A stretch of 5,119 nucleotides of DNA from an uncultured Pseudomonadota bacterium (lineage in GTDB: Bacteria; Pseudomonadota; Gammaproteobacteria; Burkholderiales; Usitatibacteraceae). Shown here in pieces: positions 1 to 5,119 of this stretch. The notes under the pieces were generated by a model, which did no database searches, was not told the origin of the DNA, and worked only from the letters and a program-made list of their open reading frames with translations. Made by a program: the position numbers and the translations under genes. The stretch's first letter is position 1. Each line of letters starts with the position of its first letter. The DNA lies in assembly GCA_946885905.1 (NCBI GenBank), contig CAMPHL010000222.1, forward strand, positions 1-5,119, given 5' to 3'.

Positions 1-273
1 GGCCTGCGGGATGCCGGCCTGCACGGCGAGGGCGCCGTGGTGGGTGGCCGCATAGCGCACCTTGTGGCCGACGGTGACGATCGCCAGCTCCACGAAGCGC
101 TCGTTCAACGAGGTGCGGTAACGGACGTAGTCGCCGAAGTGCGCGAACCGGCGCAACCCTTCGGGCGCGTTGGAAAGGGACCGCATCGCGTTCGAGATCC
201 ACCCGCGGCTCGCGGTGATCTCTTCGTATACCGCCTTCAGCTCGGGGGCGTTTCCCTCGGGCAACACTGCCAT
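1..273 (-). CDS. Carboxymuconolactone decarboxylase (CMD/AhpD-like) family protein, partial (C-terminus off the left edge)
   Basis: The first 91 codons of a leftward gene are visible and are open to the window edge. The ATG at 273-271 follows GAAGGAG with 5 nt between, which fixes the start. The protein has the helical layout of CMD/AhpD-like proteins: an N-terminal helix, a stretch like SLSNAPEGLRRF (residues 33-44), SLNERFVELAIVTVG (55-69), then YAATHHGALAVQAGI (74-88), matching the family pattern Y-E-W-x-x-H...A..aGv. The His (H79) is kept but the usual Glu-Trp is Ala-Ala (75-76), and no cysteine is present so far, so the CxxC of AhpD-type peroxidases is not in the visible part. Family members include gamma-carboxymuconolactone decarboxylase and alkylhydroperoxidase-like proteins, but many have no known activity. 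As the last visible gene of the leftward operon it may act late in the pathway. The family call is good; the reaction is unknown. Confidence 0.8.
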   Translation of the reverse strand, partial: MAVLPEGNAPELKAVYEEITASRGWISNAMRSLSNAPEGLRRFAHFGDYVRYRTSLNERFVELAIVTVGHKVRYAATHHGALAVQAGIPQA

Positions 274-278
274 CGATG

Positions 279-285
279 CTCCTTC
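279..285 (-). promoter_or_regulatory. Ribosome binding site of the CMD-like gene
   Basis: GAAGGAG on the minus strand lies 5 nt before the ATG at 273-271. It is the strongest Shine-Dalgarno match of the leftward operon and lies downstream of the intergenic hairpin, so this gene can be translated independently of the upstream ones. Confidence 0.8.
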
Positions 286-294
286 GGATTGGGG

Positions 295-326
295 CCCGGG
301 CCGCTGCCGCAACGGCAGCGCCCGGG
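295..326. other. Strong GC-rich intergenic hairpin between the Bug and CMD-like genes
   Basis: CCCGGG (295-300), an unpaired C (301) and CGCTGCCG (302-309) pair with CGGCAGCG (313-320) and CCCGGG (321-326) around a CAA loop (310-312). This gives 14 GC-rich base pairs with a single bulge. In the leftward transcript it starts 6 nt after the stop of the Bug gene and ends before the ribosome site of the CMD-like gene. No T-run follows on either strand, so it is not a typical intrinsic terminator. Known roles of such hairpins in operons include protecting the 3' end of the upstream message, partial attenuation and acting as an RNase processing boundary. Which one applies is inference. It could also be a copy of a dispersed palindromic repeat. 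Confidence 0.75.
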
Positions 327-332
327 TGACGG

Positions 333-1295
333 TTACCGGGGTTGGATCTTGTTGTCGCTCACGACCTTCTTCCAGGTCGCGATCTGGTTGGCCACGAACT
401 TCGTGAATTCCTCGGGCGTGCCGCCCACCGGGCGCGTGCCCATCGCGAGGAGCTGGTCGCGCACCTTCGGCGTCTGCAGCGCCTGGTTGGTCGCCGTGTT
501 GAGGATCATGATCACGTCGTCGGGCGTGCCCTTGGGGGCGGCGAAGCCGAGCCACGATTCGGCCTCGAAGCCGGGCACGCCGGCCTCGGCCACGGTCGGC
601 ACGTCGGGCAGCACGTGCGAGCGCTTGGCGCTCGACACCGCGATCGGGCGCAGGCGCCCGTCCTTGATGAGCGCCGAGGCGCCGGGCATGGAATCGAACT
701 GCATGTCGATCTGGCCGCCCATCACGTCGATGTTGGCCTTGGCGCTGCCCTGGTAGGGCACCTGCAGCATGTCGGTCCCGGTCATGTTCTTCAGCAGCTC
801 CATGAACAGGAACATGGAGGAGCCCGCGCCCGCCGTGCCGAAGGTGAGCTTGCCGGGATTGGCCCTGGCCTCGTTCACGATTTCCTGCAGGTTCCTGAAG
901 CGCGAGGTGGGCGCCACCACGATCACGTTGGTGCTCGCGATCGTCTGCGTGATCATCCTGAAGTCGCCCAGGGGATCGAAGGGCATGTTCTTGATGAGCG
1001 CCGGGTTGGAGCCGAAGTTGTTGATCGCCGTGACGATGAGCGTGTAGCCGTCGGCGGGCTGCGTCCTCACCCAGTCGGCGCCGAGGTTGCTGTTCGCCCC
1101 GGGCTTGTTCTCGATGATGATCGGCTGCTTGAGGATGTTCTGCATTTCCGCGGCGATGATCCGCGTGGCGACGTCGGTCTGGCCGCCCGGGGGGTTGGCC
1201 ACGACGATCCTGATGGGCTTGTTGGGGAACTGCGCGTTGGCCAGTCCGAGGGCGAACGCGGCCGCCGCGGCAAGCAAGACTCTGAGGGCTTTCAT
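333..1295 (-). CDS. Tripartite tricarboxylate transporter-type periplasmic substrate-binding protein (Bug/TctC family)
   Basis: This is a 320-residue secreted protein of normal Bug/TctC length. Residues 1-21 form a Sec signal peptide: a basic start (MKALR), an Ala/Leu-rich core and an ANA cleavage site just before Gln22. The mature part opens with FPNKPIRIVVANPPGGQTD (23-41), the first strand and ligand loop of the family. It continues with IIIENKPGANSNLGADWV (59-76), ADGYTLIV (81-88), a GTAGAGSS loop (153-160), PYQGSAKANIDVMGGQIDMQFDS (180-202) and LPDVPTVAEAGVPGFEAESW (229-248), all hallmark segments. Such proteins bind small carboxylates in the periplasm and deliver them to a TctAB permease or to signalling partners. 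No tctA or tctB is in the window, as is usual for these often orphan genes. The ATG at 1295 has a GGAG site 5 nt upstream; a longer in-frame extension to 1565 lies inside the SDR gene and would bury the signal peptide. The ligand cannot be predicted, but the neighbouring enzymes suggest a carboxylate they consume. Confidence 0.93.
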   Translation of the reverse strand: MKALRVLLAAAAAFALGLANAQFPNKPIRIVVANPPGGQTDVATRIIAAEMQNILKQPIIIENKPGANSNLGADWVRTQPADGYTLIVTAINNFGSNPALIKNMPFDPLGDFRMITQTIASTNVIVVAPTSRFRNLQEIVNEARANPGKLTFGTAGAGSSMFLFMELLKNMTGTDMLQVPYQGSAKANIDVMGGQIDMQFDSMPGASALIKDGRLRPIAVSSAKRSHVLPDVPTVAEAGVPGFEAESWLGFAAPKGTPDDVIMILNTATNQALQTPKVRDQLLAMGTRPVGGTPEEFTKFVANQIATWKKVVSDNKIQPR

Positions 1296-1300
1296 GGACT

Positions 1301-1304
1301 CTCC
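1301..1304 (-). promoter_or_regulatory. Ribosome binding site of the Bug-family gene
   Basis: GGAG on the minus strand lies 5 nt before the ATG at 1295-1293, within the 14-bp gap after the SDR stop codon. It supports the start that places the signal peptide at the N-terminus. Confidence 0.7.
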
Positions 1305-1309
1305 GTTGG

Positions 1310-2020
1310 CTACCAGTTGACGACGAGGCTGGTGCCGCCGCATACGTGCAGCACCTGGCCGGTGACGAAACCGTTGTCGGGATGGGCGAAGAAGAGCACC
1401 GCGCGCCCGACGTCCTGCACGGTGCCCGCGCGGCCGACGGCGGCCTGCGAGATGATCCGCGCGGCCACTTCCGGCGGATTGTTCTTCTTGAAGAGCTCGG
1501 TCTCCACGGGCCCGGGCGCGATCGCGTTCACGGTGATGCCGTGCGGGCCGAGCTCCAGCGCCCACGTGCGGGTGAACCCGACCATCGCCGCCTTCGTGGC
1601 CGAATAGACGGTGCGGGCGGGCTTGCCCAGGATCGCGCGCGACGAGATGCTCACGATGCGGCCGAACCTGCGCGCCTTCATGCCCGGCACGAGGGCCTGC
1701 GCGAGGATGAGCGGCGTGCGCATGGTGACGTTCACGCCCAGGTCGAACTGCTCCTGCGTGACCTGGTCGAGGTGCCCGGGCGTGGGGTTGCCCGCGTTGT
1801 TCACGATGACGTCGACCTCGAACTCCTTCGCCACGCGGGCCGCAACGTCCTTCGTGGCGGCCGCATCCGCGAGGTCCGCCTGTATATAAGCGGCGTCCGT
1901 GTCCCTGGGGGCCTGGCGGTCGATGTTGACCACGCGATCGCCGCGCTCGATGAACATCCGGCAGATGCCCTCGCCGATGCCGTTGCTTCCCCCGGTGACG
2001 AGGACGGTGAGCTTCTTCAT
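1310..2020 (-). CDS. Short-chain dehydrogenase/reductase (classical SDR, NAD(P)-dependent oxidoreductase)
   Basis: A complete 236-residue classical SDR, within the usual size of about 250. The Rossmann nucleotide-binding motif TGGSNGIG is at residues 9-16, and an acidic Asp34 at the end of the second strand (VVNIDR) points to NAD(H) rather than NADP(H). NNAG is at 74-77. The active site is Ser126, Tyr139 and Lys143 (YSATK), with Asn97 in the fourth catalytic position. APGPVETE (168-175) is the usual cofactor loop and GQVLHVCGG (221-229) the closing strand. The ATG at 2020 overlaps the dioxygenase TGA stop (ATGA); only a weak AGGA lies 11 nt upstream, so translation is probably coupled. It presumably oxidises an alcohol made by the dioxygenase, or reduces a carbonyl, in the cytoplasm. 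FabG-like acyl-carrier activity is possible but the catabolic setting argues against it. The family is certain; the substrate is unknown. Confidence 0.93.
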   Translation of the reverse strand: MKKLTVLVTGGSNGIGEGICRMFIERGDRVVNIDRQAPRDTDAAYIQADLADAAATKDVAARVAKEFEVDVIVNNAGNPTPGHLDQVTQEQFDLGVNVTMRTPLILAQALVPGMKARRFGRIVSISSRAILGKPARTVYSATKAAMVGFTRTWALELGPHGITVNAIAPGPVETELFKKNNPPEVAARIISQAAVGRAGTVQDVGRAVLFFAHPDNGFVTGQVLHVCGGTSLVVNW

Positions 2021-2976
2021 TGGATGGGAAGTCCTGCGTTCGATCCGGTGATGTAGCCGCGGTGGAACGCGGGATCCACGGGCCGCTCGCCGGGGCGGTT
2101 GATCCAGAGGCGATAGAGGCGGCGCTTGCGCTCGGGCTCCGGCCAATCGGTGTAACCGGTGCGCCAATGCACCACGGTGTGGTTGTTGAGCAACTGGATG
2201 TCGCCCGGCAGGAAGCTCATGCCGAGGCCGAGCTCCTCCGAATGCGCGAGCTCGGCGATGCGGTCGAGCAGCGCCAGCTCCGCCGCGGGCAGCGGACGGT
2301 TCATGCGCTGCGCCGCCTGCCGCGCGCTGCTCGCGTTGAAGACGCACGAGAGGAGGCCGCCGTGCCAGCGGTAGACGGGGATCGGCACCGGCGTGCACCC
2401 ATGCGGCGCCTCGGGCGTCTCGTCGCCGCGCAGGTCGTGGTGGAAGCCGCGATGCAAGGCCGTGAACGCCGGGGGCGCTTCCTCGAGGAGGCGGTTGTAG
2501 ATGGCGAGCGAGCTCGCGATGCGCGACAGCCCGCCCTCCTTCGCCGGTTGCACGCACAGCAGCGACACGACGTCGCAGGGATCGCTGTGCGGGCGCTGCT
2601 CGGCATTGGTCATCGAAGGCTTCACGCCCACGGCGTTGGCGTCCAGCCCGTGGTCGGTGATCTCGGCGATGGCCTCGCCCTTCACGTTCTGGGTGACCGG
2701 CGTGCCGAGCTCGAGGCCGATGTCCCAGTAGAGGGTTCGCAGCCGCTCCCGGGAAAGCCGCTGCACCGGAAGGCCCCGCAGCAGGGCGAAGCCCCTTCCG
2801 TGGGTGACCTCGCGCAGCGCCGATTGGAGGAAATGGCGCGACGCCTTGCCCACCGAGCCCTGCGCGAGCTCCGTGAGCGCCGCCTCGGGCCAATCGAGCG
2901 ACCAATCGGTGCGCCGGCGCATCTCTTCCCCGGTCCAGGCGGAGGGATGCTCGACGCGTTCGTGGAGGGTTTGCAC
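2017..2976 (-). CDS. TauD/TfdA-family Fe(II)/2-oxoglutarate-dependent dioxygenase
   Basis: A 319-residue protein of the clavaminate synthase-like/TauD superfamily, which couples 2-oxoglutarate decarboxylation to hydroxylation of a substrate. The iron-binding HxD is His130-Ser-Asp132 (RPHSDP). The distal ligand is most likely His270 in NNHTVVH (264-270), which lines up with the NRVTQH segment of TauD. Arg289 in RLYRLWIN is placed to bind the 2-oxoglutarate carboxylate. An N-terminal PSAWTG segment (11-16) resembles that of many uncharacterised homologues. The start is a GTG at 2976-2974 without a clear Shine-Dalgarno site; in-frame TAG and TAA lie just upstream, so the gene cannot start earlier. 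An ATG at 2922 (residue 19) with GGGGA upstream is the alternative, but it would remove PSAW. It is first in the leftward operon and overlaps the SDR start by 4 bp. The active site is complete; taurine, aryloxyacid or betaine substrates cannot be told apart. Confidence 0.9.
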   Translation of the reverse strand: MQTLHERVEHPSAWTGEEMRRRTDWSLDWPEAALTELAQGSVGKASRHFLQSALREVTHGRGFALLRGLPVQRLSRERLRTLYWDIGLELGTPVTQNVKGEAIAEITDHGLDANAVGVKPSMTNAEQRPHSDPCDVVSLLCVQPAKEGGLSRIASSLAIYNRLLEEAPPAFTALHRGFHHDLRGDETPEAPHGCTPVPIPVYRWHGGLLSCVFNASSARQAAQRMNRPLPAAELALLDRIAELAHSEELGLGMSFLPGDIQLLNNHTVVHWRTGYTDWPEPERKRRLYRLWINRPGERPVDPAFHRGYITGSNAGLPIQ

Positions 2977-2998
2977 CGGAAGCCAGCCGTATTACTAT
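2971..2998 (+). promoter_or_regulatory. Candidate sigma70 promoter of the IclR gene
   Basis: TTGCAC (2971-2976, four of six) and TACTAT (2993-2998, four of six) are spaced by 16 bp, predicting a start near 3005 inside the palindrome. That would allow autoregulation, and would exclude the in-frame ATG at 2997 as the translation start. TATGAT (3003-3008) and TATAAC (3027-3032) are other -10-like hexamers without a good -35. Confidence 0.3.
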
Positions 2999-3053
2999 GC
3001 AATATGATCGTATTGCCAATCGCTACTATAACCATGCCGCGCCGCGGATCGCA
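2977..3053. promoter_or_regulatory. Divergent promoter/operator region between the dioxygenase operon and the IclR gene
   Basis: These 77 bp separate the two divergent starts. The stretch 2990-3034 is strikingly AT-rich against the GC-rich surroundings, as expected for promoters. It contains the palindrome at 2999-3016, a TACTAT hexamer repeated at 2993-2998 and 3024-3029 (31 bp apart, about three helical turns), and several -10-like hexamers in both directions. The IclR regulator is encoded immediately to the right, the classic arrangement in which an IclR protein controls its own gene and the divergent catabolic operon. Confidence 0.75.
2999..3016. promoter_or_regulatory. Candidate IclR-family operator (18-bp palindrome)
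   Basis: The sequence GCAATATGATCGTATTGC is a dyad in which eight of nine position pairs match; only 3005/3010 differs. Its centre is GATC at 3006-3009. The length and AT-rich arms fit the 14-18 bp palindromes bound by IclR dimers. Its centre is about 31 bp upstream of the dioxygenase GTG and 46 bp upstream of the regulator ATG, so bound protein would cover promoter positions on both sides. Assigning it to this regulator is inference from position. Confidence 0.6.
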
Positions 3054-3054
3054 A
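3025..3054 (-). promoter_or_regulatory. Candidate sigma70 promoter of the leftward operon
   Basis: On the minus strand, TTGCGA (3054-3049, four of six consensus bases) is followed after 18 bp by TATAGT (3030-3025, five of six). Transcription would start near 3018 and run straight into the palindrome, which suits repression by blocking. A weaker alternative is TTGGCA (3019-3014) with TAGTAA (2997-2992), which would leave a leader of only about 8 nt. Hexamer matches alone are weak evidence. Confidence 0.35.
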
Positions 3055-3812
3055 TGCCGCTGAAGGAAGACGCCCTCTACGTGGGCTCGCTCGAAAAGGG
3101 CCTGCGCGTGCTCGGCGCCTTCGACGCCGGCCGCCGGTTCCTCACGCTGCGCGACATCGCGCAAGCCTGCGACATGGACAAGAGCGCGGCGCAGCGCTTC
3201 AGCCACACGCTCGTGCAGCTGGGCTACCTCGAGAAGTGCGGCGAGACCAAGCGCTTCTCGCTCGGCAAGAAGGTGCTCGAGCTTTCGTTCAACTACCTGC
3301 GCGCCAACTCGCTGGTCGAGGCCGCCTCGCCGGTCCTCATCGAGTTGCAGAAGAGCTCGGGCCAGCGCGTGAACCTGAGCCTCTTCGACGGCACCTCGAT
3401 CATCTACGCCATCCGCCAGCTCTCCAAGCGGGAGTACTACTTTTCCTCGCTCATCGGCCGGCGCATGCCGATCTATTGCACCTCGGGCGGCCGGATGATG
3501 CTGGCGCACCTGCCGAAGGAAGAGGTGAACGACATCCTCAGGCGCTGCGACATGAAGCCCATCACGCCCAGGACGATCTACGAGCCCGCGAAGGTCCGCG
3601 CCAGGATCGCCGAGGCGCGCGAGAAAGGTTACGCGCTCACCGTGGAGGAAACGGTGCTCGGCGAGCAGGTGGTCGCCGGCGCGATCCTGGTCGGCGGCAA
3701 GCCGGCGGCCGCCGTGCACATCGCGGGCTCGCTCAGCGAATTCACGCCCCCGCAGTTCGAGAAGAAGTTCGGTCCCCTGGCCGCCGAGGCCGCACACGCC
3801 CTGAGACGATGA
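3054..3812 (+). CDS. IclR-family transcriptional regulator
   Basis: A 252-residue protein of standard IclR length and domain order. The N-terminal winged helix-turn-helix covers about residues 8-75: VGSLEKGLRVL (10-20) opens it, and LTLRDIAQACDMDKSAAQR (30-48) holds the HTH. The linker helix and effector-binding domain follow from about 85. IGRRMPIYCTSGGRMMLA (134-151) is the family signature segment around the ligand pocket, and GYALTVEETVLG (192-203) with the VAGAIL and AVHIAG strands (207-225) completes the conserved C-terminal half. The ATG at 3054 fits family N-termini; it has only a weak GGA 5 nt upstream. An in-frame ATG at 2997 would add 19 residues but lies in the promoter region. 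IclR proteins are dimers that repress or activate adjacent catabolic genes in response to small, often aromatic or carboxylate, ligands. The divergent operon is the obvious target. Its ligand is unknown. Confidence 0.93.
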   Translation: MPLKEDALYVGSLEKGLRVLGAFDAGRRFLTLRDIAQACDMDKSAAQRFSHTLVQLGYLEKCGETKRFSLGKKVLELSFNYLRANSLVEAASPVLIELQKSSGQRVNLSLFDGTSIIYAIRQLSKREYYFSSLIGRRMPIYCTSGGRMMLAHLPKEEVNDILRRCDMKPITPRTIYEPAKVRARIAEAREKGYALTVEETVLGEQVVAGAILVGGKPAAAVHIAGSLSEFTPPQFEKKFGPLAAEAAHALRR

Positions 3813-4633
3813 CCAATCCTCCCGACTTGCAGCGCGCCTTCACCGGCGAGATCCCCCGCTACTACGACGAATGCCTCGGGCCCGCGTGGTTCGGCCGCAT
3901 CGCAGCCGACCTCGCACGGCGCCTTCCCGCCGATCCCGGCGGCGACGTGCTCGAGCTCGCTTGCGGCACCGGCCAGCAGACGCGACCCTTGCGCGAGCGC
4001 CTCGATCCGCGGCGGCGCCTCATCGCAACCGACCTGAACCGGGCGATGCTCGATTACGGGCGCTCGAAGATGGACGACCTCACCGGCATCACGTGGGAAG
4101 TCGCCGATGCCGGCAAGCTGCAGTTCCGCGACGGCGAGTTCGGCGCGGTGGCCTGCTCGCTGGGCGTGATGTTCGTGCCGGACAAGAAGGCCTTCTTCAG
4201 CGAGGCGCTGCGGGTGCTGAAGCCCGGCGGCCTGCTCCTCTTCAACGTCTGGGACCGTCCCGAGGAGAACCCCTGCCCGCGAATCTACGGCGAGGTGATC
4301 GAAGGCATGTACCCGGGCGACCCGGAGATCCGCTTCCGCACGCCGTACCTCATGCACGACGTGGAGATGTTGAAGGGGCTGGTCGAAGGCGGCGGATTCC
4401 GGATTCGGCGCCTCGAGAAGGCGCGCGTCGCGGTCGAGGGCGTGACGGCGCGGCAGATCGCGATCGGCCAGGTGCGCGGGACGCCGCGCGGGCTGCTCCT
4501 GGTCAAGCGCGGAGGCGACCTCGACGAGGCGATCGAGAAGGTGGCCGCGGCGCTGGAAGCCGCGGGCGGCGCGGGCGACACGTTCCGCCTGCAGGCGCAG
4601 GTGATCGTGGTCGAGGCCGAGCCGGTGGAATGA
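3809..4633 (+). CDS. Class I SAM-dependent methyltransferase
   Basis: A 274-residue soluble protein with a Rossmann-type methyltransferase fold. Motif I is VLELACGTGQQT (47-58), the S-adenosylmethionine glycine loop. Asp75 in IATDLN (72-77) is the acidic residue that binds the SAM ribose. VADAGKLQF (98-106) is the next cofactor motif, and EALRVLKPGGLLLFNVWD (132-149) covers the motif III strand region typical of the UbiE/type 11 group. The C-terminal third, rich in Arg and Ala and ending in QAQVIVVEAE (262-271), would carry acceptor recognition. The frame is open far upstream, but ATG 3809 gives a family-like N-terminus and overlaps the IclR stop (ATGA) with little Shine-Dalgarno signal, implying translational coupling to the regulator. 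It may methylate a pathway compound, or simply be co-expressed. The acceptor (small molecule, quinone or lipid) cannot be told. Confidence 0.88.
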   Translation: MTNPPDLQRAFTGEIPRYYDECLGPAWFGRIAADLARRLPADPGGDVLELACGTGQQTRPLRERLDPRRRLIATDLNRAMLDYGRSKMDDLTGITWEVADAGKLQFRDGEFGAVACSLGVMFVPDKKAFFSEALRVLKPGGLLLFNVWDRPEENPCPRIYGEVIEGMYPGDPEIRFRTPYLMHDVEMLKGLVEGGGFRIRRLEKARVAVEGVTARQIAIGQVRGTPRGLLLVKRGGDLDEAIEKVAAALEAAGGAGDTFRLQAQVIVVEAEPVE

Positions 4634-4654
4634 AGCCGCAACGCGCGCGAACGG

Positions 4655-5095
4655 CTACTTCACCTGGTCGAGGTACTCGCCGTAGCCTTCCGCTTCCATC
4701 TCTTCGCGGGGAATGAAGCGAAGCGACGCGGAGTTGATGCAGTAGCGCAGGCCGCCGCGCTCGCGCGGCCCGTCGGGGAAGACGTGGCCCAGGTGGCTGT
4801 CGCCATGCTTCGAGCGGACCTCGACGCGCTCCATGCCGTGCGACGAGTCCGTAAGCTCCTTCACGTTGGCCGGCTCGATGGGCTTGGTGAAGCTGGGCCA
4901 GCCGCAACCCGAGTCGTACTTGTCGCTCGAGGCGAAGAGCGGCTCGCCCGAGACGATGTCCACGTAAATGCCGGGCCGCGTGTTCTTCAGGTACGGGCCG
5001 GTGCCGGGCATCTCGGTGCCGCTTTCCTGGGTGACGCGGAATTGCTCGCGGCTCAGCCTCGCGATGACGTTGGGGTCCTTGGTGTAGTTGCGCAT
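4655..5095 (-). CDS. msrB: Peptide-methionine (R)-S-oxide reductase MsrB
   Basis: A 146-residue MsrB, which reduces the R-epimer of methionine sulfoxide in proteins using thioredoxin. Signatures in order: [15 protein letters not shown] (19-33), [13 protein letters not shown] (42-54), [10 protein letters not shown] (60-69) with probable resolving Cys64, [14 protein letters not shown] (97-110), and [11 protein letters not shown] (117-127) with the catalytic Cys119. The two CxxC pairs that bind structural zinc in E. coli MsrB are absent: the usual CxxC before DSHLGHVF is SKHG (95-98), so this is a zinc-free form. The ATG at 5095 has GGAGG 5 nt upstream. The frame stays open to the window edge (possible ATG at 5107), so an N-terminal extension or fusion cannot be wholly excluded, but length and ribosome site favour a stand-alone enzyme. 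It runs convergent to the methyltransferase with a 21-bp gap and no T-run terminator, and looks like an unrelated housekeeping neighbour. Confidence 0.93.
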   Translation of the reverse strand: MRNYTKDPNVIARLSREQFRVTQESGTEMPGTGPYLKNTRPGIYVDIVSGEPLFASSDKYDSGCGWPSFTKPIEPANVKELTDSSHGMERVEVRSKHGDSHLGHVFPDGPRERGGLRYCINSASLRFIPREEMEAEGYGEYLDQVK

Positions 5096-5100
5096 GAGCA

Positions 5101-5105
5101 CCTCC
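5101..5105 (-). promoter_or_regulatory. msrB: Ribosome binding site of msrB
   Basis: GGAGG on the minus strand lies 5 nt before the ATG at 5095-5093 and decides between this start and an in-frame ATG at 5107 that has no visible site within the window. Confidence 0.75.
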
Positions 5106-5119
5106 ATGGGTTCGTACAA

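Noticed and set aside
1296..1565. N-terminal extension of the Bug protein
   Set aside because: It lies inside the SDR gene in another frame and would place the clear signal peptide in mid-protein; ATG 1295 has its own ribosome site.
342..1607. Long open frame of 421 codons on the plus strand, opposite the Bug and SDR genes
   Set aside because: Its protein is rich in Arg, His, Gly and Asp with no recognisable fold, as expected of the complement of GC-rich codons; the opposite strand encodes two clear families over the same bases.
1883..1890. TATATAAG, a promoter-like AT-rich octamer inside the SDR gene
   Set aside because: On the coding strand it falls in the codons for Ala-Tyr-Ile-Gln at residues 44-47 of the SDR, and there is no matching -35 or gene start that would use it.
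2020..3063. Plus-strand open frame of 347 codons over the dioxygenase gene
   Set aside because: Low-complexity, Arg/Ala/Glu-rich product with no motif; the opposite strand has the complete HxD...H dioxygenase.
3034..3063. Nine-codon upstream open frame overlapping the IclR start
   Set aside because: No ribosome site and no sign of selection; chance occurrence is likely.
2682..3797. Minus-strand open frame of 371 codons opposite the IclR gene
   Set aside because: Shadow of the IclR reading frame; it also crosses the promoter region and has no recognisable domain.
3236..3808. Upstream extension of the methyltransferase frame through the IclR gene
   Set aside because: This part is out-of-frame IclR sequence; family-like methyltransferase sequence begins at ATG 3809.
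4634..4656. Small inverted repeat AGCCG...CGGCT in the convergent gap after the methyltransferase
   Set aside because: Five base pairs with a 13-nt loop and no T-run; too weak to call a bidirectional terminator.

Overview
This high-GC window, with dense overlapping shadow frames on both strands, looks like the chromosome of a betaproteobacterium, most likely of the Burkholderiales. The main reason is a Bug/TctC-type periplasmic binding protein in a small catabolic operon with its own IclR regulator, a common arrangement in that order. The placement is inferred from gene content only; there is no rRNA or other phylogenetic marker.

Layout. (1) A leftward operon runs from about 2976 to beyond the left edge. 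In transcription order it holds an Fe(II)/2-oxoglutarate dioxygenase of the TauD/TfdA family, an SDR oxidoreductase whose ATG overlaps the dioxygenase stop, a secreted Bug-family solute-binding protein 14 bp further on, and, after a 59-bp gap with a strong GC hairpin, the first 91 codons of a carboxymuconolactone-decarboxylase (CMD)-like protein. (2) Between 2977 and 3053 lies an AT-rich island with a near-perfect 18-bp palindrome and promoter-like hexamers in both directions. It is the natural divergent control region. (3) Rightward from 3054 are an IclR-family regulator and a class I SAM-dependent methyltransferase that overlap by 4 bp (ATGA). (4) After a 21-bp convergent gap, a leftward methionine sulfoxide reductase B (msrB) reaches almost to the right edge and appears unrelated to the rest.

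How the genes may work together. The Bug protein would capture a small carboxylate in the periplasm. The dioxygenase would hydroxylate it, or cleave it oxidatively, the SDR would oxidise or reduce the resulting alcohol or carbonyl, and the CMD-like protein may take a later step. The IclR protein probably senses the substrate or an intermediate and acts at the palindrome. The substrate cannot be read from the sequence. Every family here is known; what is unassigned is the pathway, the role of the methyltransferase coupled to the regulator, and the intergenic hairpin. I see no CRISPR array, mobile element, tRNA or rRNA.
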